From: Micromussa lordhowensis
Taxonomy: Eukaryota; Cnidaria; Anthozoa; Scleractinia; Lobophylliidae
Length of the DNA stretch: 64,000 nt
Assembly (NCBI GenBank): GCA_964020085.1
Contig: OZ026601.1
Coordinates: 7,965,335 to 8,029,334 of the forward strand
Direction of reading: 5' to 3'
How positions within the stretch are numbered: the stretch's first letter is position 1; each line of letters opens with the position of its first letter. This document shows, in pieces, positions 1 to 12,065 of the stretch. The position numbers were made by a program, and so were the translations under genes. Below the pieces are notes generated by a model. That model was not told where the DNA came from. It saw nothing but the letters and a program-made list of their open reading frames with translations, and ran no database searches.

Positions 1-1239
1 ACGGGTCTTAACGGACAGGCCAAAAGAAGCGATTAAAATCATCGATGTAGCGGCCGGAACCGGGCTGATTGGGGTTGAACTTCAAAAACTCGGCTACACG
101 AACCTGCAGGCTTTGGATATCTCACAAGAAATGTTAAATGAAGCCAAGAAGAAAAACGTGTATAAGAAGCTCATATGCGCCGCTCTGAATGACCAGCGGA
201 TCCAGGAGATTGAAACAGGGGAATTTGACGCGTTGGTGTGTGCTGGTACGATGCTCACGGGACATATCCGCTCCTCTGCGCTCGTGGAAATGATTAGAAT
301 AGTGAAGATCGGTAAGTTTCACTCTTAAATTCAAAACAAAGAAAGGCAAAAGGAATAGATGCAATGTCTACCCCGGGTTTTCGCGGGGGGGTGGGGGGTG
401 GGGCGCAGGTACTCCCTCTTATGGGCTACATAGGTATGCGCATGTATCGTTTTATAGTCAGAAATAGGGTATCGCTTTTGATTTTGGCCATTTTGGTCTC
501 AAATAGGAGGTGGTTTTTGCACTCTAGTCTTCAATTCGGTATGGCTTTTTTTGAAGAAGATTCTTTTTCGTCCTTATGGATATGACCATCAACAATAGCC
601 ATTCACAGTGCCTTTAGAATCGTGTGAACTAGGTAACTAATAGGAACCCATTAACTACTGATTAATTTATGAGTAAAAGGGTAAATATTTGGTCAGGTTA
701 TAAATAGGGTGGGGAAAATCACAGAATTTGGTAGCGTAAGGGTATATCGGTTTTGAGAAGCGCGCCGTTCACTGCCACTCAAATTTTCTGGGAGTTGAAA
801 AAAAAAGTACTCCCCGTGAAATAACCTCCCTCACCCCCACACCCCTTCCCTCCCCCACGCCCTCGCCCGTCCCCTCTCCTCACGGACAAAAAGGAGCCCA
901 GACTTATAGGTATCCTCTAAAGCTTCCCCCCTTTTATTTTAGTTTAGGGTTTTATTAAATTACAATTTATTACGTCTCGATTCGTTTCGTTTTGTTTCGC
1001 CAGTTAGTTTTAGTTCAGTTCAGTGAGTTTGTTGCATTTCATTGTATTTTTCAGGCGGCCTTATTTGTTTCAACATTCGGGATGGCCAGCTGGTTGACTA
1101 CCAAGCGAAGATATCCGAACTAGAGACATTGGGAAAATGGGAAAAAGTCTCCAAAACTGTAATACCATTTTTCGAAAGTGATGGCATGCCAAAGGAAACT
1201 ATGGTGTTCATATACAAAGTGCTCGATACTATAAGTTGA
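1..1239 (+). CDS. METTL27-like methyltransferase, copy A (5' end outside window)
   Basis: Two exons are visible. Exon 2 runs from the window edge to 311, followed by a GTAAGT donor. Exon 3 is 1055-1239, after a TTTTCAG acceptor, and ends in TGA. The intron is phase 1 and splits the glycine codon before GLICFN. The product resembles METTL27 (WBSCR27), a class I SAM-dependent methyltransferase whose substrate is not established. Motif I reads IIDVAAGTG, so the first glycine of the usual DxGxGTG is alanine-like here, unlike the DAGAGTG of the other copies. The LDISQEM acidic motif that follows is normal. Exon 1 and the start of exon 2 must lie left of the window. The third exon gives the C-terminal beta-strand and ends VLDTIS. 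Both splice sites are intact, so this is probably a working gene, though only its 3' part can be judged. Confidence 0.85.
312..1054 (+). other. Intron 2 of copy A
   Basis: No second gene is seen. The stretch around 805-890 is very C-rich on this strand. The short open frames here are not supported by splice sites or a recognisable domain. Confidence 0.6.
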
Positions 1240-1401
1240 CTCTGATCGTTATCCGACACATTTCTTGAGAAATATATATATTTTTTGAGGTCTCTCTGTT
1301 GAATGCAAACTGCCTAAGAGCTATTGCTCATGTTCAGGTGGTATTTGCATCAATTAGTATTCGGCCTCGAAGACTCAAAACGATTTACCTAAATTAATTC
1401 C

Positions 1402-1643
1402 CAGGGCCGGGTTGTTCAAATGCCGGTTAGCGCTAACCGGTTAACGCTGTAATGCTAGCTAGAATTATTCAGTTTCTTGTAAAAGAAATGTTTTTCACTG
1501 CTTGTGTAGTTTAAGATTATTCAAACTCAAAACTATGGACAAACAATATAAACAAAAAAACTCACCGAAAAGATCCAAATTTGAAATCAAAATTCTCGCT
1601 TATCTGGCTTAGCTTATAACCAGGCTTTGAACAACCTGGCCCA
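1402..1643. mobile_element. MITE with GGGCC..TTGTTCAAA terminal inverted repeats
   Basis: The left end GGGCCGGGTTGTTCAAA is mirrored at the right end as TTTGAACAACCTGGCCC. The element is about 240 bp with no coding content. The superfamily is not decided, because no clear target duplication was seen. Confidence 0.65.
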
Positions 1644-2205
1644 GAAGTGTAGCTAGTCCATAGTTCTGTAGGCCCAGATTGTCACATATTAAGTATTTGT
1701 AGATTTTTACGATCTGGAAATAAATAAGAAATAAATAGTGGCGCGATTATTTCAAATAATTTTTTTCGGGTGCCGGTTTATATAAGACAAGACTGGTTTT
1801 GTTAACCGTGTTGGAAGTGTTCCTGTTATGACGTCAATATTAGTTCGGTTGAAAAGAAAATGACAACAAAATATCATTTTATTACCCCTGGGAGGCCCAC
1901 TCCCTGTCCCCCACGGAATGATATTTACATACAGTTTGCCATGTTAAAATCCATACACACGGTTTATCTAAACACGGTACAAAACATCAGCTACAAGCTT
2001 AAGTAACGAGATAAAAAACAAACAAACAAACAAACAAAAAACGCAATAACAAAAGAATTTAATTTGTCTTCTGAGTCTATGGTACGTGCTAAAGGTTTAA
2101 AAGGGTCTTGCTAGTGCTGTGAAGTTTGTTCATTCAGAATGTTAAATATTTATTTCTCTGACATGTTTGGACCACGACAAGTTATGATTGATATAGACTC
2201 TAAGC
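1644..2205. other. Intergenic, no gene seen
   Basis: AT-rich sequence with a short CAAA-rich tract near 2020-2040. No exon, RNA gene or clear repeat boundary was recognised. Confidence 0.5.
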
Positions 2206-2208
2206 TTA

Positions 2209-2683
2209 AGCCGTGTTCACACTAAATGTTAATTATATTCAACTGAATTACGATTCAATCTATCATAGTCCATTCGATTTTATTCAATTATGGCTCTATT
2301 CAGATCTGCGAAAATTCAAATAAACTAGGCAGGGCAACCTCGCAATCTAAAGTTGAAAACAAAACGGCGCCCTATCGAACAGCTGCCATGATATTCACCG
2401 TAATACTTGATTTGGAGGCCAGAAGAAGGGCAAAGGAAGCTTCGAAGGCCAGAAGAAGAAAAATACGCCGTCTGAAACAGCAACAACGGATGAGACAAAC
2501 CACCACGTGTCCGCCATTTTGTTCAATCACGCACTGTAATTACTTCAAACAACCCCAAGGGGGATGTTTGAAGTAATTGTAATCCAGTTATAATCAGGGA
2601 CTGTAATTAGTTGATGTGAACCCATTTCATATTAAATTCGATTATAATTCGATCATAATCGAGGCCTAATGTGAACACGGCTT
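2209..2683. mobile_element. Non-autonomous DNA transposon, TTA target duplication
   Basis: The ends are AGCCGTGTTCACA on the left and TGTGAACACGGCT on the right, each flanked by TTA (2206-2208 and 2684-2686). A 3-bp TWA duplication is typical of PIF/Harbinger elements. The interior has a short basic open frame (2388-2576, rich in Arg and Lys) but no recognisable transposase. It is probably a deletion derivative. Confidence 0.65.
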
Positions 2684-2686
2684 TAG

Positions 2687-3536
2687 ATTTGGAGTGGAAC
2701 ACTCAACTAAGATCTTTACCTTCTGTGTCTGTATAGTAAGTCAATAACTGACAACGGAGTTAGCGTTCTCTGACATGAGAAAATGACGACAAAATATCAT
2801 GCATTTCTTTGTTCCTGGGATGTCCGCCCCTTCCCACCCAATTTAGAAAAGAGGATTTACTCTGTCATCCTTAATTCGCTTCAATATTCAGTAGATGTTC
2901 ATCCATCTTTCGCGGAGAATTTGATTGTCCTTTTCCTCATTTGACATTGTCATAGCAATTTTCTCGAACTTTCTGAGAAAATCAGTGAAATCCAAGATGG
3001 CGGATCCCACAATGAAAATGGCGGACTTAATGACGTCATATGGGGTCAGATCACATCGTTATCAGATAGAACTTGGTCTTTATCTACAAAATGCTAAACA
3101 GTTTGGAATTGCTTTATTACAACGAAAAACTCTGGGAAGGGGCTGGGAACGAAGGAACATTTCCCGCCTTTTTATAGCTTTCGTGATGTAACAAGCGTCA
3201 AGCTGTTGCCACGAGATGGATTTCATTCTTCTCAAGAATAGCGTGCGAGGCACAAGGCGTGGTGAGTACTAATGAGTTAGCCTGTTTTATATAAGTTCTT
3301 GTTTAATGAGAATTAACGTATATTCCAGTTGTTGCGGGCATAAGAACTATTGTATTTAGTTTTCGTTAGTTTCGTCACAATATGTCTTAGAGAAGAGGCA
3401 ATTTTGCTGAAAATGTTATTCTCATCCTCGTCACTTTTAAAGGTTCCTTGTTTATACAAACCGATAATTGTCCATTGTATGTTACTTTGTTAGGCCCTAG
3501 TTTATATCGTTCAGTTAAAAATTGTAAACCTCTCAG
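2687..3536. other. Intergenic, no gene seen
   Basis: Contains a stretch near 2995-3040 with repeated ATGGCGGA and TGACGTCAT words, which also occur near 40,590-40,630 and are probably old transposon sequence. No gene was recognised. Confidence 0.5.
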
Positions 3537-3952
3537 TTAAGGCGGGGGTAAACGTGAATTTAAGTGAAATTTTGGTAAGTTAAAGAGAGGTTGAAAGGGA
3601 AAAAAAGGGTTATGGAACACCACCAGACAGTTGCCCGACTGCACAATGGCACCCCAGGTTGTTGGGCAACTGTTTGGAGTGTAGCTACCAATTTTTAATT
3701 TCAAACTCTAATTTTAAAACAACAACAAATCTTCAAAATTTCCTATTTCCATCAATTTTACTAATCCTTTGAGAAAAACTATTTCTCTACAAATATACCT
3801 AAAAATCACCACAAAATTTACAAAACAACCCAAAACATAGATATGTGAGATGAGCAGAGAGATTCTTGATTGCTTGAAACGTAAACAAGATATTTGCATT
3901 AAAAACATAATACCCAGCCAAAATACGGCTTTCATGTTTACCCCCGCTTTAA
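3537..3952. mobile_element. TTAA-flanked MITE, copy 1
   Basis: TTAA at 3537-3540 and 3949-3952 flanks an element whose ends are inverted repeats: GGCGGGGGTAAACGTGAA on the left and its near complement TTCATGTTTACCCCCGCTT on the right. TTAA duplications suggest a piggyBac- or Kolobok-type helper transposase. A second copy lies at 11344-11764. Confidence 0.8.
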
Positions 3953-4027
3953 GCCTTTTAGAGAACTAGCCCGAAATCGGTAATCATATATCTTTTTTTG
4001 TATTGTGTCTTATTTTCTGTAGCGTAA

Positions 4028-4207
4028 AGGCTGGTTTTTACTAGCGCATAAGCATAAGCATAAGCCGACATACGCAGACGCAGTAAGATGTTGATAATTA
4101 GCACCTTTTGTTGAAAATGTCAGTAACAAAAAACGAACTATCAACATCTTTCTGAGTCTGCGTATGTCGGCTTGTGCTTATACTTATGCGCTAGTGAAAA
4201 CCAGCCT
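4028..4207. mobile_element. Fold-back MITE (GGCTGGTTTT ends)
   Basis: The two halves form an almost complete hairpin. The left arm runs from GGCTGGTTTTTACTAGCGC through a run of CATAAG units. The right arm mirrors it and ends GCGCTAGTGAAAACCAGCC. Only about 40 bp at the centre are unpaired. It has no coding content. Confidence 0.8.
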
Positions 4208-5115
4208 AAATCTTTTAACCAGGCTTCGAATGACATCTCGTCGTCTCGGCGTTATTCCCGTCTGATCATGCAGGGCTCTAACCACCTCCATTCAACCCCA
4301 CCCCACCCCTCGTTAGTCTTTCTCAAGGCCGGGGCTATGAAATTTTCTGGCGTTGAGAGAGGCTTATGTTGTAAGTCGAAATATTGCCCTCTATGGGCAA
4401 GCCATGCTGTTTTGGTGCCGGCCCATTCAGCCTTGATAACCCACTTTTAGGGACGACGTCTGGTACGAGTGATCGTGTAGAAAGAGATCCGACAACTTAA
4501 CCAGTACGTTTTGTTTCTTGGGTCGTGAGGTTGGGGTATAAGTTTGAATGTACATTCGCTGGATTAGTGATCAATATGGTCTTGAAACAAAATGGTGGTT
4601 TGTATCTCCTTCGATAGATAACATTGCCAAGCCCGTCCCCCTACCCCAGAGGGAACGGGTAAGTAATCGTTCGTGACGAGCACCCAGAGACGTTGGATGA
4701 GATCGAGTCGACAGCATTATCGTCAAAGTGCTACAAGCCTTGATCGAGGTTAGTTTAATATCACAGTAACTGCTAATCGCTAGTGGAACGTATTTTAGCT
4801 AAGGACATCCTCGCGTCCGTTTTCCGAAACTACAATCAAACTTAGACCACAAAATCGATATGTGCATCGTTTATCAGTCATCGTGCACATCCAGCCGGAG
4901 CAAGTAAATTTGACATTTTCTAAAGCGTGCCGACCGAGTTCCACTGGAAACAAACTGCCGACAATTCAACGGCCTTTCCGCCTTGCAATTTCAAAACTTA
5001 GCACTAACAAGCAATATAATAGTCGTGTTGGAATCCGAATAGTCTATTTCACAACCTCGATTAACATGCTAATTACGGTGTAATGTATAAATCGTTAAAT
5101 GCTAATGTGGAGAAC
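4208..5115. other. Intergenic, no gene seen
   Basis: No exon or RNA gene was recognised. The open frames in this stretch are short and look random. Confidence 0.5.
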
Positions 5116-5302
5116 AATACGCCTTATTCCAAAATGGCCACTATTTTAGTGGTCTTTTGTTTGCCTTCAAATTAGCCCTTGATGCCTCGTTCTTAAACTC
5201 GAAATTCAAAAGAATATTTTCCCTTGAACGAGGCAACGAGGGCTAATTTGCAAGCAAACAAAAGAACACTAAAATGGCAGCCATTTTGGAATAAGGTGTA
5301 TT
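5116..5302. mobile_element. Fold-back MITE (CCTTATTCCAAAATGG ends)
   Basis: The left arm starting CGCCTTATTCCAAAATGG is mirrored by the right arm ending CCATTTTGGAATAAGG, and pairing extends well inwards (GAACGAGGC against GCCTCGTTC). It is about 187 bp and non-coding. Confidence 0.75.
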
Positions 5303-5454
5303 AAATGGCTGGTTTGCAGTGTCACGCCATCCAAAATACAAATCGTAACCTTTAATTTCAATAAATTAAGTTAAAGTGCCTATGAAGTGAAAAATAATTG
5401 CTGCTTGTTTGAAAGGCTTTTCAAAATAAATAAACATGGCGTTTTTCTTTTTGG

Positions 5455-6080
5455 AACTCTTCTTTCGTTTTAGAGATATTGACGTTTTTGTATTATGCAA
5501 GTGAGGAAAGCGATGACGTCAAAAACTGTTCTACTAAAACAGTAAAATACTGAAACTAGAATATCTCCAAAAATATAAGAGCGGTGTTCTTCAAACTTTT
5601 CACCAGAAATGTACATCACAAAAGAAACAGGACGACACCCATTGTGCCGTTGTCATGACAACACTCTTGGCTCCAGTCTCTTTCTGTAAAAAACCAAAGA
5701 TCGCCATTTGCAACTTTAAAGTGAGACAGAGGGTCCTTCTCGGAACTTATACATGATGCTCATATTGTCTTAACTCTTCGCAGTAGATTGTTGGGAGTGG
5801 ATGATCCTTGGTTAAGACAAAAACTGGGAATTTCTATTATAAATAACACTGGACCTGCGGCAAAACTGTTGTCATGCCTGCGGCTCAGCAGATGGCATTT
5901 TCTTTCTTTTGTGATGTATATTTTTGGTGCCAAGTTTGAAGAACACCACTAGCTCTAATATTTCTAGAGATATTTTTGATTCAGTATTTTACTGTTTTAG
6001 TGGAACAATTTATGACGTCATCGCTTTCCTCCTTTGCATAATACAAAAACGTCAATATCCGTAAAACAAAAGAAAAAAGA
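5455..6080. repeat. Long imperfect inverted repeat with ~240-bp spacer
   Basis: The left arm (about 5460-5640) and right arm (about 5885-6070) are complementary over most of their length. They share the words GTATTATGCAA, GATGACGTCA, ACTAAAACAGTAAAATACTGAA and GGTGTTCTTCAAACTT in opposite orientation. It is likely a large fold-back transposon. The exact ends were not resolved. Confidence 0.7.
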
Positions 6081-6258
6081 AAAGAAAAGTTTTGACTTAA
6101 AAAAAAAACAGTTATTACTCTTTTCTCGAAAAGAAAAGTTATTACTCTAGAGCTACGACACATAAAATAAAATGTATGTAAGTGTATAAAATGTAGATAT
6201 GCTGCTAAAACCCCAAGTTATATTACTTTGTATACATATCAGGAATTCCAAGTGATCG

Positions 6259-8839
6259 ATGGCATCATACGACTCCAGTTTTGAAAAATACGTTGGCCCA
6301 AAACTCAGCAAACTGACAAAAGAGACGACAGAAGATGAAAGAAAGAAAATGTATAAAGACTGGGCAACCGAATATGACAAGGTATACGACTCGTAACTGC
6401 TCAATCCCAAGAGTATATGATATGACCTCCTCCTAGCTTTAGTTAAAACCAGGAGTCTTAAAGTCATCGCAGGGTGGAGAATGAGAATGGTTTTAGAGCA
6501 TTGTCGGTTTTTATTTTCTCAGTCATTTGCTTAGCATCCTACATCTATTGAGTCGTCACCCACTCCTCCCGGAAGCTTGGAATGGGTCACGACCCCCCAC
6601 CCCTCCAAAAAAAACAAACAAACAAACAAAAAAAAACACAACAAAACGAAACAAACAGACAAACGTCTTGCGTAAAAGGCTGTACTCTATCGTATTCAAG
6701 CCAAAGTATAATGTTTTGATTATGGATTGGTCCCAATTTTCGTTATATTATTTTTAGGAAGTCAAGGGAGCCGCTAAGATAGCTTATCACGAGCCACTGG
6801 CCAAAGCTTTAGATGCCGCTTTTAAACAGGTTTTTCAGGATAAAACGCAAAGCCAGATTAGGATAATTGATGCAGGTGCCGGAACAGGGCTTGCTGGTGT
6901 GGAACTTTCCAAACTCGGCTACACGAATATTGATGCTCTTGATATCTCACAAGAAATGCTGAATGAAGCAAAAAAGAAGAATATTTACAAGAAGCTCATC
7001 TGCGCCCCACTGAATGAACAGCGGATTCCCGAAATAGAAACAGGAGAATATCATGCGTTGGTCAGTACTGGTGCACTTGTTATTGCGCATGTGCGACCAG
7101 GGGCTCTTGGAGAGATGGCACGCATGGTAAAGCCTGGTAAGAGTAATTTTAGTGATGTGTTACATCTTGATGTATAATGTAACCTTTACTGTTTTAACAA
7201 ATTCCTGTAGACTTTAATGTGCATTCAGGGTACGAACCGTGTTTTCTGTTTCGCCGCCAATGGTTATATAACGTCTGATAGGCGATTCGGACTACTGGCA
7301 CGTTTCCAAGTTGACCAGTTCCGGATATTCGTGGCAGTTTGGTCTGTTCGTGAAAGCAGACACCTCCTCCTCTTCCCACTCCCACCCTCCCCCCTACCCT
7401 CTACAAGCGGAGATCTACTCATGGTTTGGCCACAAAGAGTACTAGATCTTTTAGCCTGATATTAGCGCGCGTTTAGGCGTCTACTCGTAACCTACCTCCT
7501 ATACAGACAGACGTGTGTTTATTTGGAGTCTTATACAATAAACATACGGCGACTTCAACCAAATAACTAAAAATTAGAAACAACAAAAATACACATGACT
7601 AAAAGGTTATTAATTAATTAAGTCCTAGTGTATTTACTTCAGCCTTGCCGTCTTCCCCTTTCCGTTTTTTAAAGCATTCGAATATATGTTTTGCTATCAT
7701 GTTTTGTATTTTTAACATTTCATATCTTGCGAGGGTGGAAGGGGAGAGGGGGAGGGGCGAGGGTGGACCTTCCATATGAAAATGTCGGGGGTGCTCGTCG
7801 TGTTGCTTAGGGGTATATACAGAGGGTGTTGATGACGAAACGCCACTATTTTAGCTGTCAAAGTATCTTTTAAGGTGCACTCGAAGAAATCATAATAGGA
7901 AAACGCTTCATTCCTCTCGGTCTCTCGAGCCGGCATACTAGTGTAGGCTTCTTTCCTGAACAGCGGCACCTATTCCTTTTCACGTGGTATATTTTAGGGG
8001 TCAAATAAAGCTCGAGCCACGCCCAGATTGGTCTCCTTTTTGGGGTTTAATTCAAATTTCCCGACGAGCGTCCCCGACTTTTTTATATAGGAGCCCCTGG
8101 TGTCTCCTATAAGAGAACAGTTCTCCTAAGTTGGCAGATATTCTGTGTGTGACACGTTGTCCTTGTTGTATGTAAAGTGGGTCACTAAACAGTAGCGGAT
8201 CCAGACCTTGAGCTATGGGGAGGGGGGGGGGGGGGCGGTCTTGATTTACTTGCCATGGCCGCAATTTTCCCTTCAGTCATTTCTTCTTTTTTTACCCAAA
8301 ATAAGGTGGGGCTGGGCCCCCCGGGCCCCTCCCCTAGATCCGCCACTGCTAAACTGTTTTTTTATTTTGGTTACTTAACTTGTTTATCTTTAACACGTTC
8401 ACTCAGATTTTTCACGATAACAGACCGTAAATCATCAGTTTGTATTTAAAAAAACAAACAAAATGAGCCAAGAAAACATACAAACAAGCTGAAAAGACAA
8501 AAACAATACTAACATGACAAATAAGTTGGGTTTTTTTTATTGTTTCGGTGGATTTTCCAATCCAAAATGCAGTTGTGTTGTCACTTGTTTAATATGTAGA
8601 GATAGGTGTCTAGGAACGTGGATGTTAACGTATATTTTTGCGTGAAATCTCACTTTACAGGAGGTCTTTTGTGTTTTCCAATGCGAGACATTGAAGTGAA
8701 AGAATATGGAGAAAAAATGCTGGAGCTAGAGAAGGCAGGAAAATGGAAAGCTCTTTACAAGGCGGTGATACCATTTTCTGACAACGAAGATTTACCTCAA
8801 GAAACCAATGCATTTATTTTCAGAGTACTGAAGAATTAA
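6259..8839 (+). CDS. METTL27-like methyltransferase, copy B (complete)
   Basis: Three exons: 6259-6381 (41 codons, starts MASYDSSFEKY), 6758-7136 and 8661-8839. Introns are phase 0 and phase 1, with donors GTATAC and GTAAGA and acceptors TTTTTAG and TTTACAG. The product is about 227 aa, close to METTL27 proteins. Exon 1 carries the WATEYD block that precedes the Rossmann fold. Exon 2 holds SAM motif I (IIDAGAGTG) and the LDISQEM motif. Exon 3 gives the C-terminal strand and ends FRVLKN. It is probably a cytosolic SAM-dependent methyltransferase with an unknown substrate. Relative to its siblings it has HVRPGAL in place of HIRSSAL, and KPG before the last intron. AG dinucleotides just upstream of the ATG suggest a 5'-UTR intron. 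Intron 2 contains a MITE (8191-8347). Confidence 0.9.
7735..8030. repeat. Fragment of a dispersed repeat (shared with about 22,840-22,960)
   Basis: The segment with a GGGGGTGCTCGTCG-like core next to CATATGAAAA resembles the piece at 22,840-22,960, which has GGGGGTGTCGTCGG next to CATATA. It is inside intron 2 of copy B. The antisense open frame here is low-complexity Pro/Ser and not a gene. Confidence 0.45.
8191..8347. mobile_element. Small MITE in intron 2 of copy B
   Basis: The ends AGTAGCGGATC and GATCCGCCACT are inverted repeats with one mismatch. The interior includes a run of G on this strand near 8221-8235. Confidence 0.65.
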
Positions 8840-8920
8840 ATTCTTGACAAAATCGAGGCTGTTTTCATTGTTGTATGAGGAATTATCCACTTAATTTTAG
8901 TAACCATACTGCTTGTGGGA

Positions 8921-9140
8921 GGTGTAGTGGCCTCATGATCAGTGCGCGTCCCAGGAACGAGCGGTCCGGGTTTGAGCCCTGACAGGGAACATTTTGTTGG
9001 GTTCTTGTGCAAGACACTTTACTCTCACTGTGCCTCTCTCCATCCAGGTGTATAAATGGGTATCGGCGAACTTAATGCTGGGGGTAATCCTGCGATGAAC
9101 TACATCCCATCCAGGAGGAGTAGAAATACTCCTAGTCGTT
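8921..9140 (+). mobile_element. tRNA-derived SINE
   Basis: The head looks like a decayed tRNA gene. A box A-like segment (CATGATCAGTGCGCG) is followed by a box B-like GGTTTGAGCCC at about 8988-8998. A non-tRNA body follows, containing TGTGCAAGACACTTTACTC. A related body in the opposite orientation is at 60888-61000. Ends are approximate. Confidence 0.65.
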
Positions 9141-9267
9141 TTATGCTACAGTAACCGGGGTACACTTTTTACCTTAGTAACCAAACTAGGATCTTTCCAA
9201 GTCGTAAAAAGAAGAAGAGGAAAAGGGGAGATTTCGACGTAAACCACTGACGTTAGAAAGCCCCACG

Positions 9268-9347
9268 CAACCTCGATCCCAGCCTCTCCCCCTGTTGCCT
9301 GCCTTAGGGACAAAGGAGGCAAAGGAGAGAGCCTGGGATCGAGGTTA
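9268..9347. repeat. Short fold-back related to the long-TIR elements
   Basis: CAACCTCGATCCCAGCCTCTC faces GAGAGAGCCTGGGATCGAGGTT about 40 bp away. These are close variants of the outer ends of the elements at 24229 and 26235. This may be a deletion derivative in which two ends are almost abutted. Confidence 0.6.
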
Positions 9348-11343
9348 GACCGCATGTTGAAATTTAGTTTACGGGATCAGAAAAAGCTACCTATGGATAG
9401 AAAAAAATTTCCAAAATTAAAACACAAAAGTCTGTCTGCAGTCAAAATATCCCGGGAAAACGGAAAACGTAACAATGGGTTCTATATCCCAAGCGCCGGG
9501 TTCAGTAATATTTTAATAAGCCTGCCATCACGACGAAATCGACAAGAAAGACGATCTGTGGACACTCCACTTTGTTGCAATTAGGCAATTCTAAACAGCC
9601 TTTGTCAAAGGGTTAAGAAAGGCTTCAAATGGTGATGCCATTGATTGAAAAACAAGTACACCATTTACAATCCCCTACTCTCTAAGTTTACACGACGCCC
9701 CAGCCCCCCTCCCCCCCACTCCCCCCCCCCCTCAAGAGGACTTTAGTTGAAGAAGAGGGTGAGTTCAACTCAAGAAAACAGCCGCGAGGTTAGCATCTTC
9801 ATTATAATTACTGTAGACGAAAGGGCAAGAAAACTTATTGAGTAAGTCGTAAAGCATTGTAATGTCCTATGTTTCGTGTAATTTCTGCTAACGTTTTTGC
9901 GAAAGTTCTTATGAATATATTTTTAGTGCTTTTGCAGGCAAATTATTTCACGCATAGGTGTCAGGTGTCAGTGAGAAATCGAAGGCGCCATTTCTCAAAG
10001 TCTCGCAGTACTTTGCAAGTATTTTTCACATAGCTCTATTAACTGGTACATTAAAGCCATTCTTGAACTCGGAATGCTTACTACAAACATAAATGCTCAA
10101 TGGTTGATTTATGGTCAAAGTAAGCATAAAACATACTAACATAGATAAGGTGGTCTGGTTGTCGTGGTATGAAAACTCAAGGCCTAGTTTTTGTTGTTGT
10201 TGTGAGTAGGCGACGAAGCTGTGTATTTTGTATGAGAAGCTGTAGCCTGCAAGCCAACTCTAGAGTTTGCGTTTCACACTCAAGCGCTGCTATCTAGCTT
10301 TTCGCTTTGGCGCGCAAGCGAGTTTACAGGACGATGCGTGTTACGGAACAAACGACGTGGCGAGTGTCTCTCTCGCAGCTTCGCGTCCACGGCTCAAAAC
10401 ACGAGAGCCTGTTCGCACGCTAGAGAGGCTGGGACCCGTGGAAAGAGATCTATAAATTCATGAAAGCAACGATATCTATTTTTTTTATTATTAAATCATT
10501 ATTATTGGATGTTTTCACGGAAGGTTACGTTTTATGAATAAATCACAGAATTTGCTGAGTGTGAAAATAGCTGTGTTCACCGCTCAGCTTGAATACACAG
10601 TGAAGTGTTTTCGTGACCTAAAACCGCATCTCCTTCTGTTTTCTCCTTTTTTCAAGTTTTTTCAAGCATAAAATAACAAGTATGTTTTCTGAGGAGGTCA
10701 GTTGTAAGGGTCAGTTAATCATTTATCCGACTTCATGCACTTCCTGTTTCGATGACTGATATTGTATTTCAAACCGTCCAAAAAACGTTGTTTTAAACAA
10801 TGCAATAAAATCCAGGTTAATTAGCTGGAGCTAAAACCACAACAAAATCAAAATAACAGAAAAACACATGTACTTAAATTTCCCACAATACTTTTACCAC
10901 CTTACTCCTTCTTGTTCGCGTTCGTCTGGGAATTTATCATGCTTATAAAACGCAAAATGATACCGATTACCATAGCACCGTGTGTAAACTTATTGCTTTT
11001 GAATTCGTGACGTTTTCTTGGTCAGGTGAGGTTCTCCTTTCCCTGCTGTGAGCCTTCCAACCTCTTATCCGTATTAGGAAACGTCGTTTACATTTCCTAA
11101 TAGCCACACCCATCCTCGTGTTTTCTCCAGGTATTACCCTACATAGGTCCTGTCCTTAGTTCAAGCGTCAGATTGGAAGACTGTAGGAAATTATTTCACA
11201 ACTAAAGCGAAGCACACGTAATTTTTCTTGACAATAACTAAACATTTGTATATTGTAGGGATGTCTCTGCTTTAATGTATGCTCATTTTCTGTTTGATAG
11301 GAATCTTTTTAAAAGAATGTATCGAGGCTGAAATTGGCGAAAT
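9348..11343. other. Intergenic, no gene seen; poly-C tract
   Basis: A nearly pure C tract lies at about 9696-9733 and could fold as a G-quadruplex on the opposite strand. No exon with conserved content was recognised in the rest. Confidence 0.5.
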
Positions 11344-11764
11344 TTAAGGCGGGGTACACGTGAATTTAAGTGAAATTTTGGTAAGTTTAAAGAGAGGTTG
11401 AAAGCTTAAGGGAAAAAAGGGTTATGGAACACCACCAGACAGTTGCCCGACCGCACAATGGCACCCCAGGTTGTTGGGCAACTGTTTGGAGTGTGTCTAC
11501 CAATTTTTTAATTTCAAACTCTATTTTAAAACAACAACAAATCTTCAAAATTTCCTATTTCCATCAATTTTACTAATCCTTTGAGAAAAACTATTTCTCT
11601 CCAAATATACCTAAAAATCACCAAAAAATTTACAAAACAACCCAAAACATAGCTATGTGAGATGAGCATAGAGATTCTTGATTGCTTGAAACGTAAACGA
11701 GATATTTGCATAAAAAACATAATACCCAGCCAAAATACGGCTTTCATGTGTACCCCGGCCTTAA
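11344..11764. mobile_element. TTAA-flanked MITE, copy 2
   Basis: Same family and orientation as 3537-3952, again bounded by TTAA (11344-11347 and 11761-11764), with ends GGCGGGGTACACGTGAA and TTCATGTGTACCCCGGCC. Both copies keep an antisense open frame of about 73 codons. Its differences between copies mostly change amino acids, which argues against a protein under selection. Confidence 0.8.
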
Positions 11765-12065
11765 GAACATCAGAGCTGAGTCTTTTTAAGGGCATTTAAT
11801 TTTTGCGTGTTGATAAAAACGAAAAAAAAAAATTATATCACACTTTGTTTTAAATGAACCAACTGAAAAGTGTGGTGTGCAATTTAGTTCTATATGATAG
11901 TTCAATTCCTTGTCACCTTCCTTCAATTAAACTGAAATACATGTACTGTAATCTGTACTCTAAGAATGTATGCAATAACATTTTAGTCCAAGTTTAGCCT
12001 AGGCTAGTCGGTCGAAGAATAAGAAGTCCAGCTTAGGTTTCGGGATTTTCTCTTTTATTTTCAGA

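Noticed and set aside
3714..3935. 73-codon antisense frame, also seen at 11526-11795
   Set aside because: It lies wholly inside a TTAA-flanked MITE. Differences between the two copies are mostly amino-acid changing, so there is no sign of protein selection.
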